A stretch of 64,000 nt of DNA from Streptomyces sp. SCSIO 30461 (GTDB lineage Bacteria; Actinomycetota; Actinomycetes; Streptomycetales; Streptomycetaceae), in the NCBI RefSeq assembly GCF_037023745.1, contig NZ_CP146101.1, forward strand, positions 6,154,001 through 6,218,000. The letters run 5' to 3'. Positions within the stretch are counted from its first letter, which is position 1. Every line of letters starts with the position of its first letter. This document shows positions 43,653 to 52,932 of this stretch, one piece after another. The position numbers and the translations under genes were made by a program. The notes below the pieces were generated by a model, which worked only from the letters and a program-made list of their open reading frames with translations, did no database searches and had not been told where the DNA came from.

Positions 43653-44460
43653 AATGTTCCTCCACTACGCGGGCGATCAGTGCCGCCGACTCCTCCACCG
43701 AGAGGGCGGCGGCCTGAAGGTGATCGTAACGGAGCGAACCCTCCCTGAGGGCACCGGAATTGGCTGTCATATGCCCCTGGACGAAGTCCTCGGTGTAGAC
43801 CAGATCCGGATCGTCGTCGAACCGCAGCAGGGTGAACTCGCCCATCAGGCCCGCATGGGCGCCCGCGGCGTAGGGCAGGATCTGGATCTTGAGCCAGTCG
43901 CGGTTGCCCATCTCCAGCAGATGGGCCAGCTGCTCCCCCATCACATCCCTGCCGCCGATCTCCTGGTGCAGCACGGCCTCGCTCATCACCACCCAGATGA
44001 GCGGGGGGTGTTCGCGGTCCAGGATGCGCTGCCGCTCCATCCGGGCGGCCACATCGGCATCGAGATTGCCGTCCTCCCGCAGCCCCAGTACCGCACGGGC
44101 GTAGTCCGGGGTCTGGAGCAGTCCGTACACCAACTGCGGATGGAAGGAGCTGATGTACTCCGCCTTGGCTTCCAACTCCGCATACGGTTGGAACCAGTTC
44201 GGCAGTTGACTGCGCAGCACAAGCCCCACCAGCCGGGAGAACAGACCGCCGGTCAGCAGGGCCGCGTCGACCCGCTCACTGAACTCCCGCGTAGGGACCT
44301 TGCGGGCCGTCTCGATCTGGCCGATCAGCGAACCCGTGCAGAAGACGACACCGCCCAGGTCGTCCTGCGTCATGCCCGCTTCCTCGCGGAGCCTGCGCAG
44401 CTCCGCGCCGTAGTAGTCCAGGGGTGAGGCGCTGGGATCGAGGTTTCGGATGTTGGGCAT
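43612..44460 (-). CDS. XRE-family regulator with DUF5753 domain (WhiJ-like)
   Basis: 282 aa from ATG 44460. The N-terminal helix-turn-helix is AELRRLREEAGMTQDDLGG. The DUF5753 domain follows (residues ~95-275; YISSFHPQLVYGLLQTPDYARAVL, IQILPYAAGAHAGLMGEFTLLRF). This family pairs with DUF397 proteins and anti-sigma-like ATPases, as here. It probably represses its own divergent promoter region (44461-44551). Confidence 0.92.
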   Translation of the reverse strand: MPNIRNLDPSASPLDYYGAELRRLREEAGMTQDDLGGVVFCTGSLIGQIETARKVPTREFSERVDAALLTGGLFSRLVGLVLRSQLPNWFQPYAELEAKAEYISSFHPQLVYGLLQTPDYARAVLGLREDGNLDADVAARMERQRILDREHPPLIWVVMSEAVLHQEIGGRDVMGEQLAHLLEMGNRDWLKIQILPYAAGAHAGLMGEFTLLRFDDDPDLVYTEDFVQGHMTANSGALREGSLRYDHLQAAALSVEESAALIARVVEEHYGHDPDSDGRSVA

Positions 44461-44551
44461 GCGGCGGACCACCGGCTTTCCCAAGCTCACGCCTCGCGGC
44501 GTTGGTTTCGGTACGTAGTCAAGCGTATGCACAGCGCCGCACGCTGGTGAT

Positions 44552-44968
44552 GTGAATCACGTAACTGACCCCTCACGGGGGGAAATCTCGAACTGCTACC
44601 GCATGGGCATCACCGTCGGTGCCCACTCGGCGGGCCATCTGCGGCGCATCCTGCGGCTGTTCCTGGAGCGCTGGGACCTTGCGGAGCTGGCCGACCCGGC
44701 CGGGCTTGCGCTGACCGAGCTGGTGGCGAACGTCGTCCGGCACGTCCCGGGGCGGCACTGCACCACCCTGATCCTCAAGCAGCCGGAGGGCCTGCGGGTC
44801 GAGGTCGGCGACGGCTCCCCGCAGCCCGTGCTGCCCGTCCGGGACGAGGACCCGCTCGCCGAGGGCGGCAGGGGGCTGCTGCTGGTGGAGGCCGTGACCG
44901 ACCGATGGGGGGTGTGGGACCAGCCGGACGGCAAGGTGGTCTGGTTCGAGTGCGACGCCAAGACCTGA
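44552..44968 (+). CDS. Anti-sigma-factor-type ATP-binding protein
   Basis: 138 aa from GTG 44552. HATPase_c (GHKL) fold: N-box ALTELVANVVRH, VEVGDGSPQPV (G1), and GGRGLLLVEAV (G2). This is a serine-kinase/RsbW-like protein without other domains. Third member of the WhiJ-type locus; it may sequester a sigma factor or phosphorylate an antagonist, inferred from the family. Confidence 0.9.
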   Translation: MNHVTDPSRGEISNCYRMGITVGAHSAGHLRRILRLFLERWDLAELADPAGLALTELVANVVRHVPGRHCTTLILKQPEGLRVEVGDGSPQPVLPVRDEDPLAEGGRGLLLVEAVTDRWGVWDQPDGKVVWFECDAKT

Positions 44969-45032
44969 GCCGCCCGCGGCCTACGATGTGAGCCCAGCAG
45001 ACCAGCTCAGCCCCGCCCCCGCCGGAGGAACC

Positions 45033-45686
45033 ATGGCCCCCGCCGCCCCCAAGCCGGAGACCCTCGCCGCATTCGAGGCGGCGAAGGGCTTCATGCCCCT
45101 CGGCGAAGGGCTCGCCCTCTACGAGGCGGCGGTGGCGGCCGGGGCGCTCGGGCTGCCGCTGCTTGAGGTGGGCACCTACTGCGGGCGGTCCACGATCCTG
45201 CTGGCGGACGCCGCCCGCGAGGCGGGGACGGTGGCGATCACGGTGGACCACCACCGGGGCAGCGAGGAGCAGCAGCCGGGCTGGGACTACCACGACCCGG
45301 AGGTCGTGGACCCCGAGATCGGCCTGATGGACACCCTGCCCACCTTCCGCCGCACCCTGCACAAGGCGGGCCTGGAGGAGCACGTCATCGCGGTGGTCGG
45401 ACGGTCACCGCAGGTCGCCAAGGCATGGGGCGGCAAGCTGGGCCTGGTCTTCATCGACGGCGGACACACCGACGAGCACGCCACCAACGACTACGAGGGC
45501 TGGGCGCCGCAGGTGGCCGACGGCGGGCTGCTGGTGATCCACGACGTGTTCCCGGACCCGGTGGACGAATGGACAGGGCAGGCTCCCTATCGCGTCTATC
45601 TGCGGGCGCTGGCCTCCGGCGCGTTCAGCGAGGTGTCGGCGACCGAGTCGCTGCGTGTGCTGCGGCGCACGGGACAGGGCGTCTGA
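45033..45686 (+). CDS. Class I SAM-dependent methyltransferase
   Basis: 217 aa from ATG 45033 with CGGAGGA upstream. The Methyltransf_24-like pattern is EVGTYCGRSTILLA (motif I), ITVDHHRGSEEQQPGW, LGLVFIDGGHTDEHATNDYEGW and GGLLVIHDVF. It may methylate a small molecule or act on a carbohydrate. Five bases separate it from the amidase gene, so the two are probably co-transcribed. Confidence 0.85.
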   Translation: MAPAAPKPETLAAFEAAKGFMPLGEGLALYEAAVAAGALGLPLLEVGTYCGRSTILLADAAREAGTVAITVDHHRGSEEQQPGWDYHDPEVVDPEIGLMDTLPTFRRTLHKAGLEEHVIAVVGRSPQVAKAWGGKLGLVFIDGGHTDEHATNDYEGWAPQVADGGLLVIHDVFPDPVDEWTGQAPYRVYLRALASGAFSEVSATESLRVLRRTGQGV

Positions 45687-45691
45687 GCGCG

Positions 45692-46558
45692 ATGCGTATG
45701 CGCGTACTCTGCGGGGCGGTCACCGTCGCGGCGGGCGGCCTGGTCGGCTGCGGTGCGGGCGATGGCGGCGCGGCTCCCGAGCGGTCGGTGCCCGGGTACC
45801 CCGCGCCTGCCCTGCCGTCCCGGTCCGCCTCTCTGCCCGGGACCCCGTCCCCGTCCGGGTCCGCGCCACAGGCGGCCCCGCGACCGCTCGCCGGAAAGGT
45901 CGTCGTGGTCGACCCCGGCCACAACCCGGGCAATGCCCGGCACACCCGCGAGATCAACAAGCAGGTGGACATCGGCACCGGCCGCAAGGAGTGCGACACC
46001 ACGGGCACGGCCACCGACGACGGTTACAGCGAGGCCGAGTTCACCCTCGATGTGGCACGTCGGCTGCGCGCCCTGCTGGAGGCGGAGGGCGCGATGGTCC
46101 GGCTCACCCAGGACGGGGACCGCCCGGCGTACGGCCCCTGCATCGACGAGCGCGCCCGTATCGGCAACGAGGCGGGAGCCGATGCCGTGGTCTCCATCCA
46201 CGCGGACGGCTCAGGCCGCGGCAACCGCGGCTTCCATGTGATCCTCCCGGCCGAGGTCAAGCGCGGCGCGGCCGACACAGCGGCGATCGTGGCCCCGTCG
46301 CGCAAGCTCGGCGAGCGCGTCGCGGCGTCCTTCGCGAAGTCCACGGGCAACGCACCCGCCAACTACATCAACAATGGAAGCGGGTTGGACGTACGACGAG
46401 ACCTGGGCGGGCTCAATCTGTCCACCGTCCCCAAGGTGTTCATCGAATGCGGGAACATGCGCGACGCGAAGGACGCGGCGCTGCTGAAGAGCGCGGAGTG
46501 GCGGCAGAAGGCGGCGCGGGGACTGGCGGGCGGCCTCATCGCCCATCTGTCCGGCTGA
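45692..46558 (+). CDS. N-acetylmuramoyl-L-alanine amidase (Amidase_3), lipoprotein
   Basis: 288 aa. Signal peptide with lipobox GLVGC, a Pro/Ser-rich spacer, then an Amidase_3 domain (residues ~65-288). Zinc ligands are H in VVDPGHNPGN, E in SEAEFTLD and H in SIHADGS; the catalytic glutamate is in VFIECGNMRD. It cleaves the stem peptide from peptidoglycan at the outer membrane face. A ~25-residue insertion (REINKQVDIGTGRKECDTTG) is typical of actinobacterial members. Confidence 0.92.
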   Translation: MRMRVLCGAVTVAAGGLVGCGAGDGGAAPERSVPGYPAPALPSRSASLPGTPSPSGSAPQAAPRPLAGKVVVVDPGHNPGNARHTREINKQVDIGTGRKECDTTGTATDDGYSEAEFTLDVARRLRALLEAEGAMVRLTQDGDRPAYGPCIDERARIGNEAGADAVVSIHADGSGRGNRGFHVILPAEVKRGAADTAAIVAPSRKLGERVAASFAKSTGNAPANYINNGSGLDVRRDLGGLNLSTVPKVFIECGNMRDAKDAALLKSAEWRQKAARGLAGGLIAHLSG

Positions 46559-47079
46559 GGCTGCTCCAAGACTCCAGGGCTCCAGGGCTCCAGGGCGGAA
46601 CAGCGCCCTGCCACACCGCCTGGTGACGGTGCGGCAGAGGCGGGGAGGAGCGCTGACCGCTACCGCGGTCCGGGGCGGTGTCCGTGACCGCGACCCCGAG
46701 CGGGTCACCACCGACGACGGTGCCCACGGCGGTGACGGACTGCCGTCGGCTTGACGGTTGGTCACGAGACGCCTCCCGGCAGAACCGAATTCCTGCGGCA
46801 TGGGGGCGATGAATCGTGACACTTCGCCACAGTTCACAAGGTTGCCGACACGCACGCTGCCGCGCTGAGCGGTGAAACCTCCGTGAATCCCCGATGGAGC
46901 CCACTGCATGGGAGGGCGACTTGATCAACAATCAGTCATTTGATCGGAATAAACGAGTCTGGTGCTCCCGCAGCCGGTTATAGGTTGGACTCTATGATGA
47001 GGTACCGCACCTCTGTTACCAGCTCACCAGCCCTCAGCTCTGACGCGACAGACGCGATAACCGACGAAGGACCTTTGAC
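46559..47079. other. Intergenic region with 8-bp tandem repeat
   Basis: 521 bp without a supported gene. TCCAGGGC is repeated three times in tandem (46573-46596) just after the amidase stop. An AT-richer patch (46920-47010, including TTGATCAA and TATGAT at about 46992) is the likely promoter zone for the GTG-started gene at 47080. Confidence 0.45.
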
Positions 47080-47901
47080 GTGAACATCCGCTCCCTCAGT
47101 CGAGGCGATGGCGTGGTGATCGGAGCAGCGGTGCTGCTGTTCATCGCCTCGTTTCTGAACACCTCCGAATGCTCAGGCACGGCGTGCGACGTCGTGCCCA
47201 ACGCGTGGGGGGAAGCCTATTTCCTGGGCTGGGGCACCTTCTTCCTCGGTATCGCCGGGGCCGCGCTGATCATCGTCTCGCGTCTGCTTCCGCAGTCGCA
47301 GCCCCGGAAGGTCGCCGGTATCGAGCTGGCCCAGGCCGGTACGGTGCTGACGATCGCCACGGCCTGGCAGCTGCTGATGTGGATGTTCGAGGCCCAGGCG
47401 GCGGGCGGCGCGCTCATTCTGGGTCTGATCGCCTCGCTGGTCCTCGCCGGCGCCGCCGTGGCGGGCCCACTGGTCCCCGCGCTCAAGCTGCCGCTGATGC
47501 CGGCCCCGAGCCCGGCGGCCCCTCAGCCGTACGGCGCGCAGCCGCAGGCGGGCTACGGCTACCCGGGCGCCCCCATGGGCTCCGGGCAGGGTGGCGGCTA
47601 CGGCTACCCCGGGGCGGGGGCCCAGCAGTCGCCGCAGCCTCAGCCGATGTACGGCGGCGCGCAGCCGCAGCCCCAGCAGGACGCCACCCCGGCTCCCGCG
47701 GGTGACTTCGCCCCGTTCTGGTTCGCGGTGCCCGTGGCCCGCCCGCTGTACGCGGAGGACGGCTCTCCCGTCCCGATCGCCGAGCTGGCGCCCGGCACCT
47801 GGTACCTCGCGGTCGAGCAGCGCGGGCCGGCCTTGGTGGCGCAGACGCAGGACGGCCGCCGCGGCGTCCTCCAGGACACCACCGGCATCCAGCGCGGCTG
47901 A
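47080..47901 (+). CDS. Four-helix membrane protein with Gly/Pro/Tyr/Gln-rich linker
   Basis: 273 aa from GTG 47080. Four hydrophobic helices (about residues 12-30, 46-66, 86-103 and 110-132) are followed by a ~75-residue linker of repeated GYGYPGA/PQPQ units. A C-terminal ~70-residue domain (FWFAVPVARPLYAEDGS...GVLQDTTGIQRG) follows. The linker resembles cytoplasmic low-complexity tails of actinobacterial membrane proteins. Function unknown. Confidence 0.7.
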   Translation: MNIRSLSRGDGVVIGAAVLLFIASFLNTSECSGTACDVVPNAWGEAYFLGWGTFFLGIAGAALIIVSRLLPQSQPRKVAGIELAQAGTVLTIATAWQLLMWMFEAQAAGGALILGLIASLVLAGAAVAGPLVPALKLPLMPAPSPAAPQPYGAQPQAGYGYPGAPMGSGQGGGYGYPGAGAQQSPQPQPMYGGAQPQPQQDATPAPAGDFAPFWFAVPVARPLYAEDGSPVPIAELAPGTWYLAVEQRGPALVAQTQDGRRGVLQDTTGIQRG

Positions 47902-47918
47902 CCGGCCCTCCCTCGCCG

Positions 47919-47954
47919 CAGTGGCTCCTCACCCTTCCGGGTGAGGAGCCACTG
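47919..47954 (+). terminator. Perfect 16-bp-stem terminator
   Basis: CAGTGGCTCCTCACCC pairs exactly with GGGTGAGGAGCCACTG around a TTCC loop. It lies 17 bp after the 47080 gene. Confidence 0.92.
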
Positions 47955-48003
47955 CCATACCCTGACGCTCCATCAGAGGCAGGAATCGGGGAGGGGATGA
48001 GAG

Positions 48004-49014
48004 ATGAGGCTCGGACTCGCACTGGGCTACTGGGGCCGCGGCCCCAACCCCGCGCACCTGGAACTCGCCCGCGAGGCTGAGCGCCTCGGCTACCACTCGG
48101 TGTGGACCGCAGAGGCCTGGGGGTCCGACGCGTTCACCCCGCTGACCTGGATCGCCGCGCACACCAGCCGTATCCGTCTGGGGACGGCGGTGGCCCAGAT
48201 GGCGGCTCGGACCCCCACCGCCACCGCCATGCACGCCCTGACCCTCGACCACCTCTCCGGCGGCCGGATGATGCTGGGCCTCGGCCTCTCGGGTCCGCAG
48301 GTGGTGGAGGGCTGGTACGGCCGCCCCTTCCCTCGGAGTCCGCTGACCGCCACGCGCGAGTACGTGGACATCATCCGCCAGGTGCTGCGCCGCGAGGGCC
48401 CGGTGGCGCTCGACGGGCGCTTCCAGACCCTCCCGTACGGGGGCGACGACGGCACCGGACTCGGCAAGGCGCTCAAGCCGATCACCCACCCGCTGCGCGC
48501 CGAACTCCCCGTCCTGCTGGGAGCCGAGGGCCCGAAGAACATCGCCCAGACGACGCGGATCGCCGACGGCTGGCTCCCTCTGTACTGGTCACCGACCCGG
48601 ACGGACGTCTACCAGGCTTCCCTTGACGAAGCTCCGCCCGGCTTCGTGATCGCCCCGATGGCCCGGGTGGCGGTCTGCGACGACGTGGCGGAGGGGCTGC
48701 TGCCGGTCAAGGCGATGCTCGGCTTCTACATCGGCGGCATGGGTCACACGGCCCGCAACTTCCACGCCGACCTGATGGCCCGCATGGGATACGAGGCCGA
48801 AGCCCGGCATATCCAACGCCTGTTCGCCGACGGCTGCCGTGAGGAGGCCGTACTGGCCGTCCCGGACGCCTTCGCGGACGAGATCTCGCTGGTGGGCCCG
48901 CGCGAACGCATCGCGGAGCGACTGGAGCTGTGGCGCAAGGGCCCCGTGACCGACCTGCTACTGATGTCGCCTGACCTGCGGACGCTGCGCGTGCTGGCGG
49001 AGCTGAACGGCTGA
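48004..49014 (+). CDS. F420-dependent LLM-class oxidoreductase
   Basis: 336-aa TIM-barrel enzyme. The luciferase-like pattern for F420 binders is seen: GLALGYWGRGPNPAHLELA, YHSVWTAEAWGSDAFTPL, LGTAVAQMAARTPTATAM and DHLSGGRMMLGLGLSGPQVVEGW. The substrate is unknown; actinobacterial relatives reduce a wide range of small molecules with F420H2. The NADPH:F420 reductase at 226 could supply its cofactor. Confidence 0.88.
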   Translation: MRLGLALGYWGRGPNPAHLELAREAERLGYHSVWTAEAWGSDAFTPLTWIAAHTSRIRLGTAVAQMAARTPTATAMHALTLDHLSGGRMMLGLGLSGPQVVEGWYGRPFPRSPLTATREYVDIIRQVLRREGPVALDGRFQTLPYGGDDGTGLGKALKPITHPLRAELPVLLGAEGPKNIAQTTRIADGWLPLYWSPTRTDVYQASLDEAPPGFVIAPMARVAVCDDVAEGLLPVKAMLGFYIGGMGHTARNFHADLMARMGYEAEARHIQRLFADGCREEAVLAVPDAFADEISLVGPRERIAERLELWRKGPVTDLLLMSPDLRTLRVLAELNG

Positions 49015-49078
49015 CCGTACGCCGCGAGGGCCGGCCGGGGTGTCACGGGTCACGTACCTCCCTCGCCTCCCCGCCGGC

Positions 49079-49113
49079 TTCACCCGTGATTCGGGTATCC
49101 GCCACTCGGGTGA
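49079..49113. repeat. Inverted repeat upstream of the small membrane gene
   Basis: TTCACCCG (49079-49086) and CGGGTGAA (49106-49113) face each other across 19 bp containing a further TTCGGGT. Possible regulator site or transcript-end hairpin of the LLM gene. Confidence 0.4.
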
Positions 49114-49158
49114 ACCGGGCCCGGGTTTGGTTCAAAGAGGAACGGCAACCCGGAGTCC

Positions 49159-49449
49159 ATGTCCCCACGACAGAGCAATGGCACGCACCAGGCGGCGAGG
49201 ATCATCGCCATCGTCGCCGATGTCATGGCCGCCACCATCGGCCTGTGGATCCTCATGTACCTGCTGGACGCCAACCGGACCAACGACCTGGTGCAGTTCC
49301 TCCAGGAGACGGCCCGGTGGCTGGCCGGCTGGTCGTACGACCTCTTCACCTTCGACGCCGACTGGGCACGGGTGGTGGCGGGATACGGTCTCGCCGCCCT
49401 TGTGTACCTCTTCGTCGGGCACGCCGTGGCGGGACGGCTGCGCCGCTGA
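49159..49449 (+). CDS. Small two-helix membrane protein
   Basis: 96 aa. Two transmembrane helices (about residues 14-38 and 72-92) flank an amphipathic loop (NRTNDLVQFLQETARWLAGW). It resembles a widespread actinobacterial membrane protein type without known function. A GGAG is only three bases from the ATG. Confidence 0.7.
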   Translation: MSPRQSNGTHQAARIIAIVADVMAATIGLWILMYLLDANRTNDLVQFLQETARWLAGWSYDLFTFDADWARVVAGYGLAALVYLFVGHAVAGRLRR

Positions 49450-49472
49450 CGGCACGCCGCCACGGGCCGACC

Positions 49473-50555
49473 TCAGGCCTGACAGCACTCGGGGTCGAGT
49501 CCGCGTGGCAGCCGGTCCCCGCCGAACACCGCGGTGGTCGCCTCGTCTCCCCCCAGGGCGGCCACCGCGAGCAGCAGTGAACCGGCCGTCCAACTGGTGA
49601 GTTCCTCGGGCCACACGGCCTTGTCGTCGAAGACATAGCCCGTCCAGTACATACCGCCGTCGGCGCGCAGGTGCTGGATGGACTGGAGGATCTCAAGCGC
49701 CCGGTCGGACTCGCCCATCGCCCAGAGAGCGAGGGCCAGTTCACAGCTCTCGCCGCCCGTCACCCAGGGGTTGGGCAGGACGCAGCGGACACCGAGGCCG
49801 GGCACCACGAACTCGTCCCAGCGCTCCTCGATACGTTCCTTGGCCTGGGCTCCGGTCACCGCACCGCCGAGCACCGGGTAGTACCAGTCCATCGAATAGC
49901 GGGACTTGTCCAGGAACCGCTCGGGGTGGCTGCGGATCGCGTGTCCGAGCGCGCCGGTTGCCAACTCCCAGTCCGGCTGCGGCTCTTCGCGCTCATCGGC
50001 GATCGCGAGAGCGCAGCGCAGCGCGTGGTAGACGGAGGAGTTGCCGGTCAGCAGCGCGTCGGTGACGGCGGTGTCGCCGTCCTCGACGGCCTCGCGCTTC
50101 CAGCCGATCTGCCCGCCCGGCTGCTGGAGTCGCAGCACGAACTCGACTGCGGCGTAGACGCTCGGCCACATGCGGTCGAGGAACGCGTCGTCGCCGGTGG
50201 CCAGGTAGTGGTGCCAGACGCCGACGGCGATGTACGCACAGAAGTTGCTCTCGCGGCTGCGGTCGGTGGGCTGCCCGGCGTCGCCGTCGTGGTACGCCGC
50301 GTACCAGGAGCCGTCCGGCAGTTGGTGCCGGGCGAGCCAATCGTAGGCGCGGGCGGCGGCGTCGTGCTCACCGGCCGCGTCCAGCGCCATCGCCGCCTCG
50401 GTGTGGTCCCAGGGGTCCAGGTGGTGTCCCCGGAACCACGGGATCGCCCCGTCCTCACGCTGGACCGCACGGATGCCGACGACCGTCTCGGCGGCCTCGG
50501 CGGCCGTGAGGACGCCGGGCAGGACGAGGTGTTCGGTCCTCCCCGGTGTGGTCAC
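49473..50555 (-). CDS. Alpha/alpha-toroid (prenyltransferase-fold) protein
   Basis: 360 aa from GTG 50555, overlapping the methyltransferase stop (GTGA). Repeated helical pairs with QREDGAIPWFRG, HQLPDGSWYAAYHDGD, DRSRESNFCAYIAVGVWH and ADGGMYWTGYVFDDK match the toroid fold of squalene-cyclase/prenyltransferase-like and GH15-like proteins. No DxDD cyclase motif was seen, so a sugar-related role is more likely than terpene cyclisation. It is the last of a conserved glycosyltransferase-methyltransferase-toroid set. Confidence 0.8.
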   Translation of the reverse strand: MTTPGRTEHLVLPGVLTAAEAAETVVGIRAVQREDGAIPWFRGHHLDPWDHTEAAMALDAAGEHDAAARAYDWLARHQLPDGSWYAAYHDGDAGQPTDRSRESNFCAYIAVGVWHHYLATGDDAFLDRMWPSVYAAVEFVLRLQQPGGQIGWKREAVEDGDTAVTDALLTGNSSVYHALRCALAIADEREEPQPDWELATGALGHAIRSHPERFLDKSRYSMDWYYPVLGGAVTGAQAKERIEERWDEFVVPGLGVRCVLPNPWVTGGESCELALALWAMGESDRALEILQSIQHLRADGGMYWTGYVFDDKAVWPEELTSWTAGSLLLAVAALGGDEATTAVFGGDRLPRGLDPECCQA

Positions 50556-51310
50556 TGGGCGGCCACCGCAGAGCGGGCAGCCACAGCGGAGCCGGGAGTG
50601 TGCGGCTTGGTCGCGTACACCACGAAGCTCTTGCCGATCAGCGGGTTGAGCGCGTTCTCAGCGAGCCGCGTGGCCAGCGGCCTCTTCATGATGTCCCAGA
50701 CCAGCAGCTTGTGGTACGCGCGCACCGGCAGAGCCTTGTCGTTGTCCACACCGAAGGCGCACTTGAGCCACCAGTACGGGGAGTGCAGCGCGTGGGCGTG
50801 GTGGCTGCCGTACGGCTTGAGCCCGGCCTCTCGGACCTTGCCGATCAGCTCTTCCGCCTTGTAGATGCGGATATGGCCGCCCTCCACCTCGTGGTAGGCG
50901 TCCGAGAGGGCCCAGCAGATCTTCTCGGGGCCGTACCGGGGCACGGTGACGGCGATCCGGCCGCCCGGCTTGAGCACCCGGACCATCTCGGCGAGCACGC
51001 CCTTGTCGTCGTGGATGTGCTCCATGACCTCGGAGATGATCACCACATCGAACGAGTCGTCGGGGAAGGGGAGGTTGAGCGCGTCGCCCTCCATCGCGGT
51101 GGCAGTGGCACCGGCCGGCACCTCGCCGGCCTCCTTCATCGCCGCGAACCACTTGGCGACCTCGCGGATCTCCTCGCCGTTCTGGTCGAGTGCGACGACC
51201 TGCGCACCGCGCCGGTAGCACTCGAAGGCGTGCCGCCCGGCCCCGCAGCCCAGGTCGAGCACACGGTCGCCCGGAGCGAGCGGAAAGCGGGAGAAGTCGA
51301 CGGTCAGCAC
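50552..51310 (-). CDS. Class I SAM-dependent methyltransferase
   Basis: 252 aa from GTG 51310 (GGAAGGG upstream). UbiE/COQ5-like core: VLDLGCGAGRHAFECYRRG (motif I), MEGDALNLPFPDDSFDVV, SEVMEHIHDD, VLKPGGRIAVTVPRYGPE. The open frame upstream to 51880 is out of register with the glycosyltransferase gene and is not used. It probably methylates the same glycan or lipid acted on by its glycosyltransferase neighbour; that is inference. Confidence 0.87.
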   Translation of the reverse strand: MLTVDFSRFPLAPGDRVLDLGCGAGRHAFECYRRGAQVVALDQNGEEIREVAKWFAAMKEAGEVPAGATATAMEGDALNLPFPDDSFDVVIISEVMEHIHDDKGVLAEMVRVLKPGGRIAVTVPRYGPEKICWALSDAYHEVEGGHIRIYKAEELIGKVREAGLKPYGSHHAHALHSPYWWLKCAFGVDNDKALPVRAYHKLLVWDIMKRPLATRLAENALNPLIGKSFVVYATKPHTPGSAVAARSAVAAQ

Positions 51311-51464
51311 GGAGTCTGCCCTTCCGGATGAGTGACGGCGCCCCGGCGTGGGGCGCGGCTTGCTGTGGCGGTACGGGACGGGCTCGCTGCCGCGGTACGG
51401 GACGGACTTGCCGTGGAGATGCGGGACGGGCCCGCGGTCGCGCTCGGCGAGAGGCCCGAGGGGG

Positions 51465-52862
51465 TCACCGGGCACTCCCGGTGGCCGCCACGGAGGCGGC
51501 GTCGGCTTGCCCGGCCCGCTGGTCGCGCCGGGACCGCTGAACCTCGATCGCCTCGCGGTACAGCTCCGCCGTGCCCTGCGCCGCGCGCGCCCAGGTGAAG
51601 CGGGCCAGCACTCGCTCGCGTCCGGCGGCACCGATGCGGCGGCGCAGCCCCGCGTCTCCGAGCAGCCTGCCGAGTGCGGTGGCGAGCGCGTCCGCGTCTC
51701 CCGGCGGCACCGCGAGGCAGCTTTCGCCATCCGGGCCGGCGACCTCCGGGATCGCCCCACCCGTGGTGGCGACGAGCGCGGTGCCGGTGGCCATGGCCTC
51801 GGCGGCGGGCAGCGAGAACCCTTCGTACAGCGACGGCACGCAGGCCACCTGCGCCCCGCGCACCAGGTCCACGAGCTCATCGTCGGAGATGCCCTTGACG
51901 AAGCGGACCGCGTCCCCGAGTCCGTGGCGCTCGATCATCCGGGCCACCGGGCCGTCCTCGGCACGCTTGCCCACGACGACCAGATGCGCGTCCGGCCGCT
52001 CGGCCCGCAGCTTGGCGAGGGCCTCGACCAGGAAGACCAGCCCCTTGAGGGGCACATCGGCGCTGGAGGTGGTGACGATCCGCCCGGGGACCTCGGCGAC
52101 CGCGGGATCGGGCGAGAACAGGTCCGTGTCGGCACCGACGTGCACGACCCGCAGCCGCTCCGGGCGCACCCCGAGGTGGTCGATGATCTCCTGCCGGGAA
52201 CTGCCCGACACGGTGAGGACGGAGGGCAGCTTGCGGGCCACCCGCTTCTGCATCCGCGTGAAGCCGTACCAGCGGCGGACGGAGGCACGGCGCCGCCAGG
52301 TGGGCGCCGCGTCGAGTTCGAGCTGCCGGTCGACCGTGATCGGGTGGTGGATCGTGGTGACGAGGGGTGCGCCGATGTCTCCGAGCAGCCCGTAGCCCAG
52401 GGTCTGGTTGTCGTGGACGACGTCGAAGTCGCCTCGGCGGGCGGCGAGCAGTCGCCGTGCGCGCAGCGAGAAGGTCAGCGGTTCGGGGAAACCGCCGGTC
52501 CACATGGTGGCCACTTCGAGGTGGTCGATCCAGTCCCGGTACTCGCCCCGGCCCGGCGTACGGAACGGGTCGGGCTGGCGGTACAGATCGAGGCTGGGCA
52601 GTTCGGTGAGGACCACGCCCTCGTCTTCGTCGACCACGGGGTACGGCTGCGCGCCGATCACCTCCACGGAGTGCCCGAGGCGGGCGAGTTCGCGGGAGAG
52701 GTGGCGTACGTACACACCCTGGCCGCCGCAGAACGGGTTGCCCTTGTAGGTGAGGAGGGCGATGCGCAGCGGGCGGTCGCCCGCGCCCCCGGCGTCGGGA
52801 GCGGCACCGGTGGCACCGGCAGCGCCTGGACGGGGCCCGGCAGCTATGGCCTCAGCGGTCAC
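51465..52862 (-). CDS. Family 4 glycosyltransferase
   Basis: 465 aa, GT-B fold. N-terminal KGNPFCGGQGVYVRHLSREL is the acceptor-side glycine loop; the C-terminal half has PSLYEGFSLPAAEAMATGTALVAT with the E-x7-E motif, and ISDDELVDLVRGAQ. It transfers a nucleotide-activated sugar to an unknown acceptor. It leads a minus-strand operon with the methyltransferase and toroid protein; the 154-bp gap has GC-rich near-repeats of GGTACGGGACGG. Confidence 0.9.
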   Translation of the reverse strand: MTAEAIAAGPRPGAAGATGAAPDAGGAGDRPLRIALLTYKGNPFCGGQGVYVRHLSRELARLGHSVEVIGAQPYPVVDEDEGVVLTELPSLDLYRQPDPFRTPGRGEYRDWIDHLEVATMWTGGFPEPLTFSLRARRLLAARRGDFDVVHDNQTLGYGLLGDIGAPLVTTIHHPITVDRQLELDAAPTWRRRASVRRWYGFTRMQKRVARKLPSVLTVSGSSRQEIIDHLGVRPERLRVVHVGADTDLFSPDPAVAEVPGRIVTTSSADVPLKGLVFLVEALAKLRAERPDAHLVVVGKRAEDGPVARMIERHGLGDAVRFVKGISDDELVDLVRGAQVACVPSLYEGFSLPAAEAMATGTALVATTGGAIPEVAGPDGESCLAVPPGDADALATALGRLLGDAGLRRRIGAAGRERVLARFTWARAAQGTAELYREAIEVQRSRRDQRAGQADAASVAATGSAR

Positions 52863-52932
52863 TCACGGCCCCCTTCTTACTGCCCCTTTGCCGGACTGCG
52901 CTTCTGCCGGAGCGTAACCGCTCGCGCTAATC

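Noticed and set aside
51311..51880. Open frame extending the methyltransferase upstream
   Set aside because: It runs through the glycosyltransferase gene in another frame; GTG 51310 with a good ribosome-binding site starts the conserved domain.
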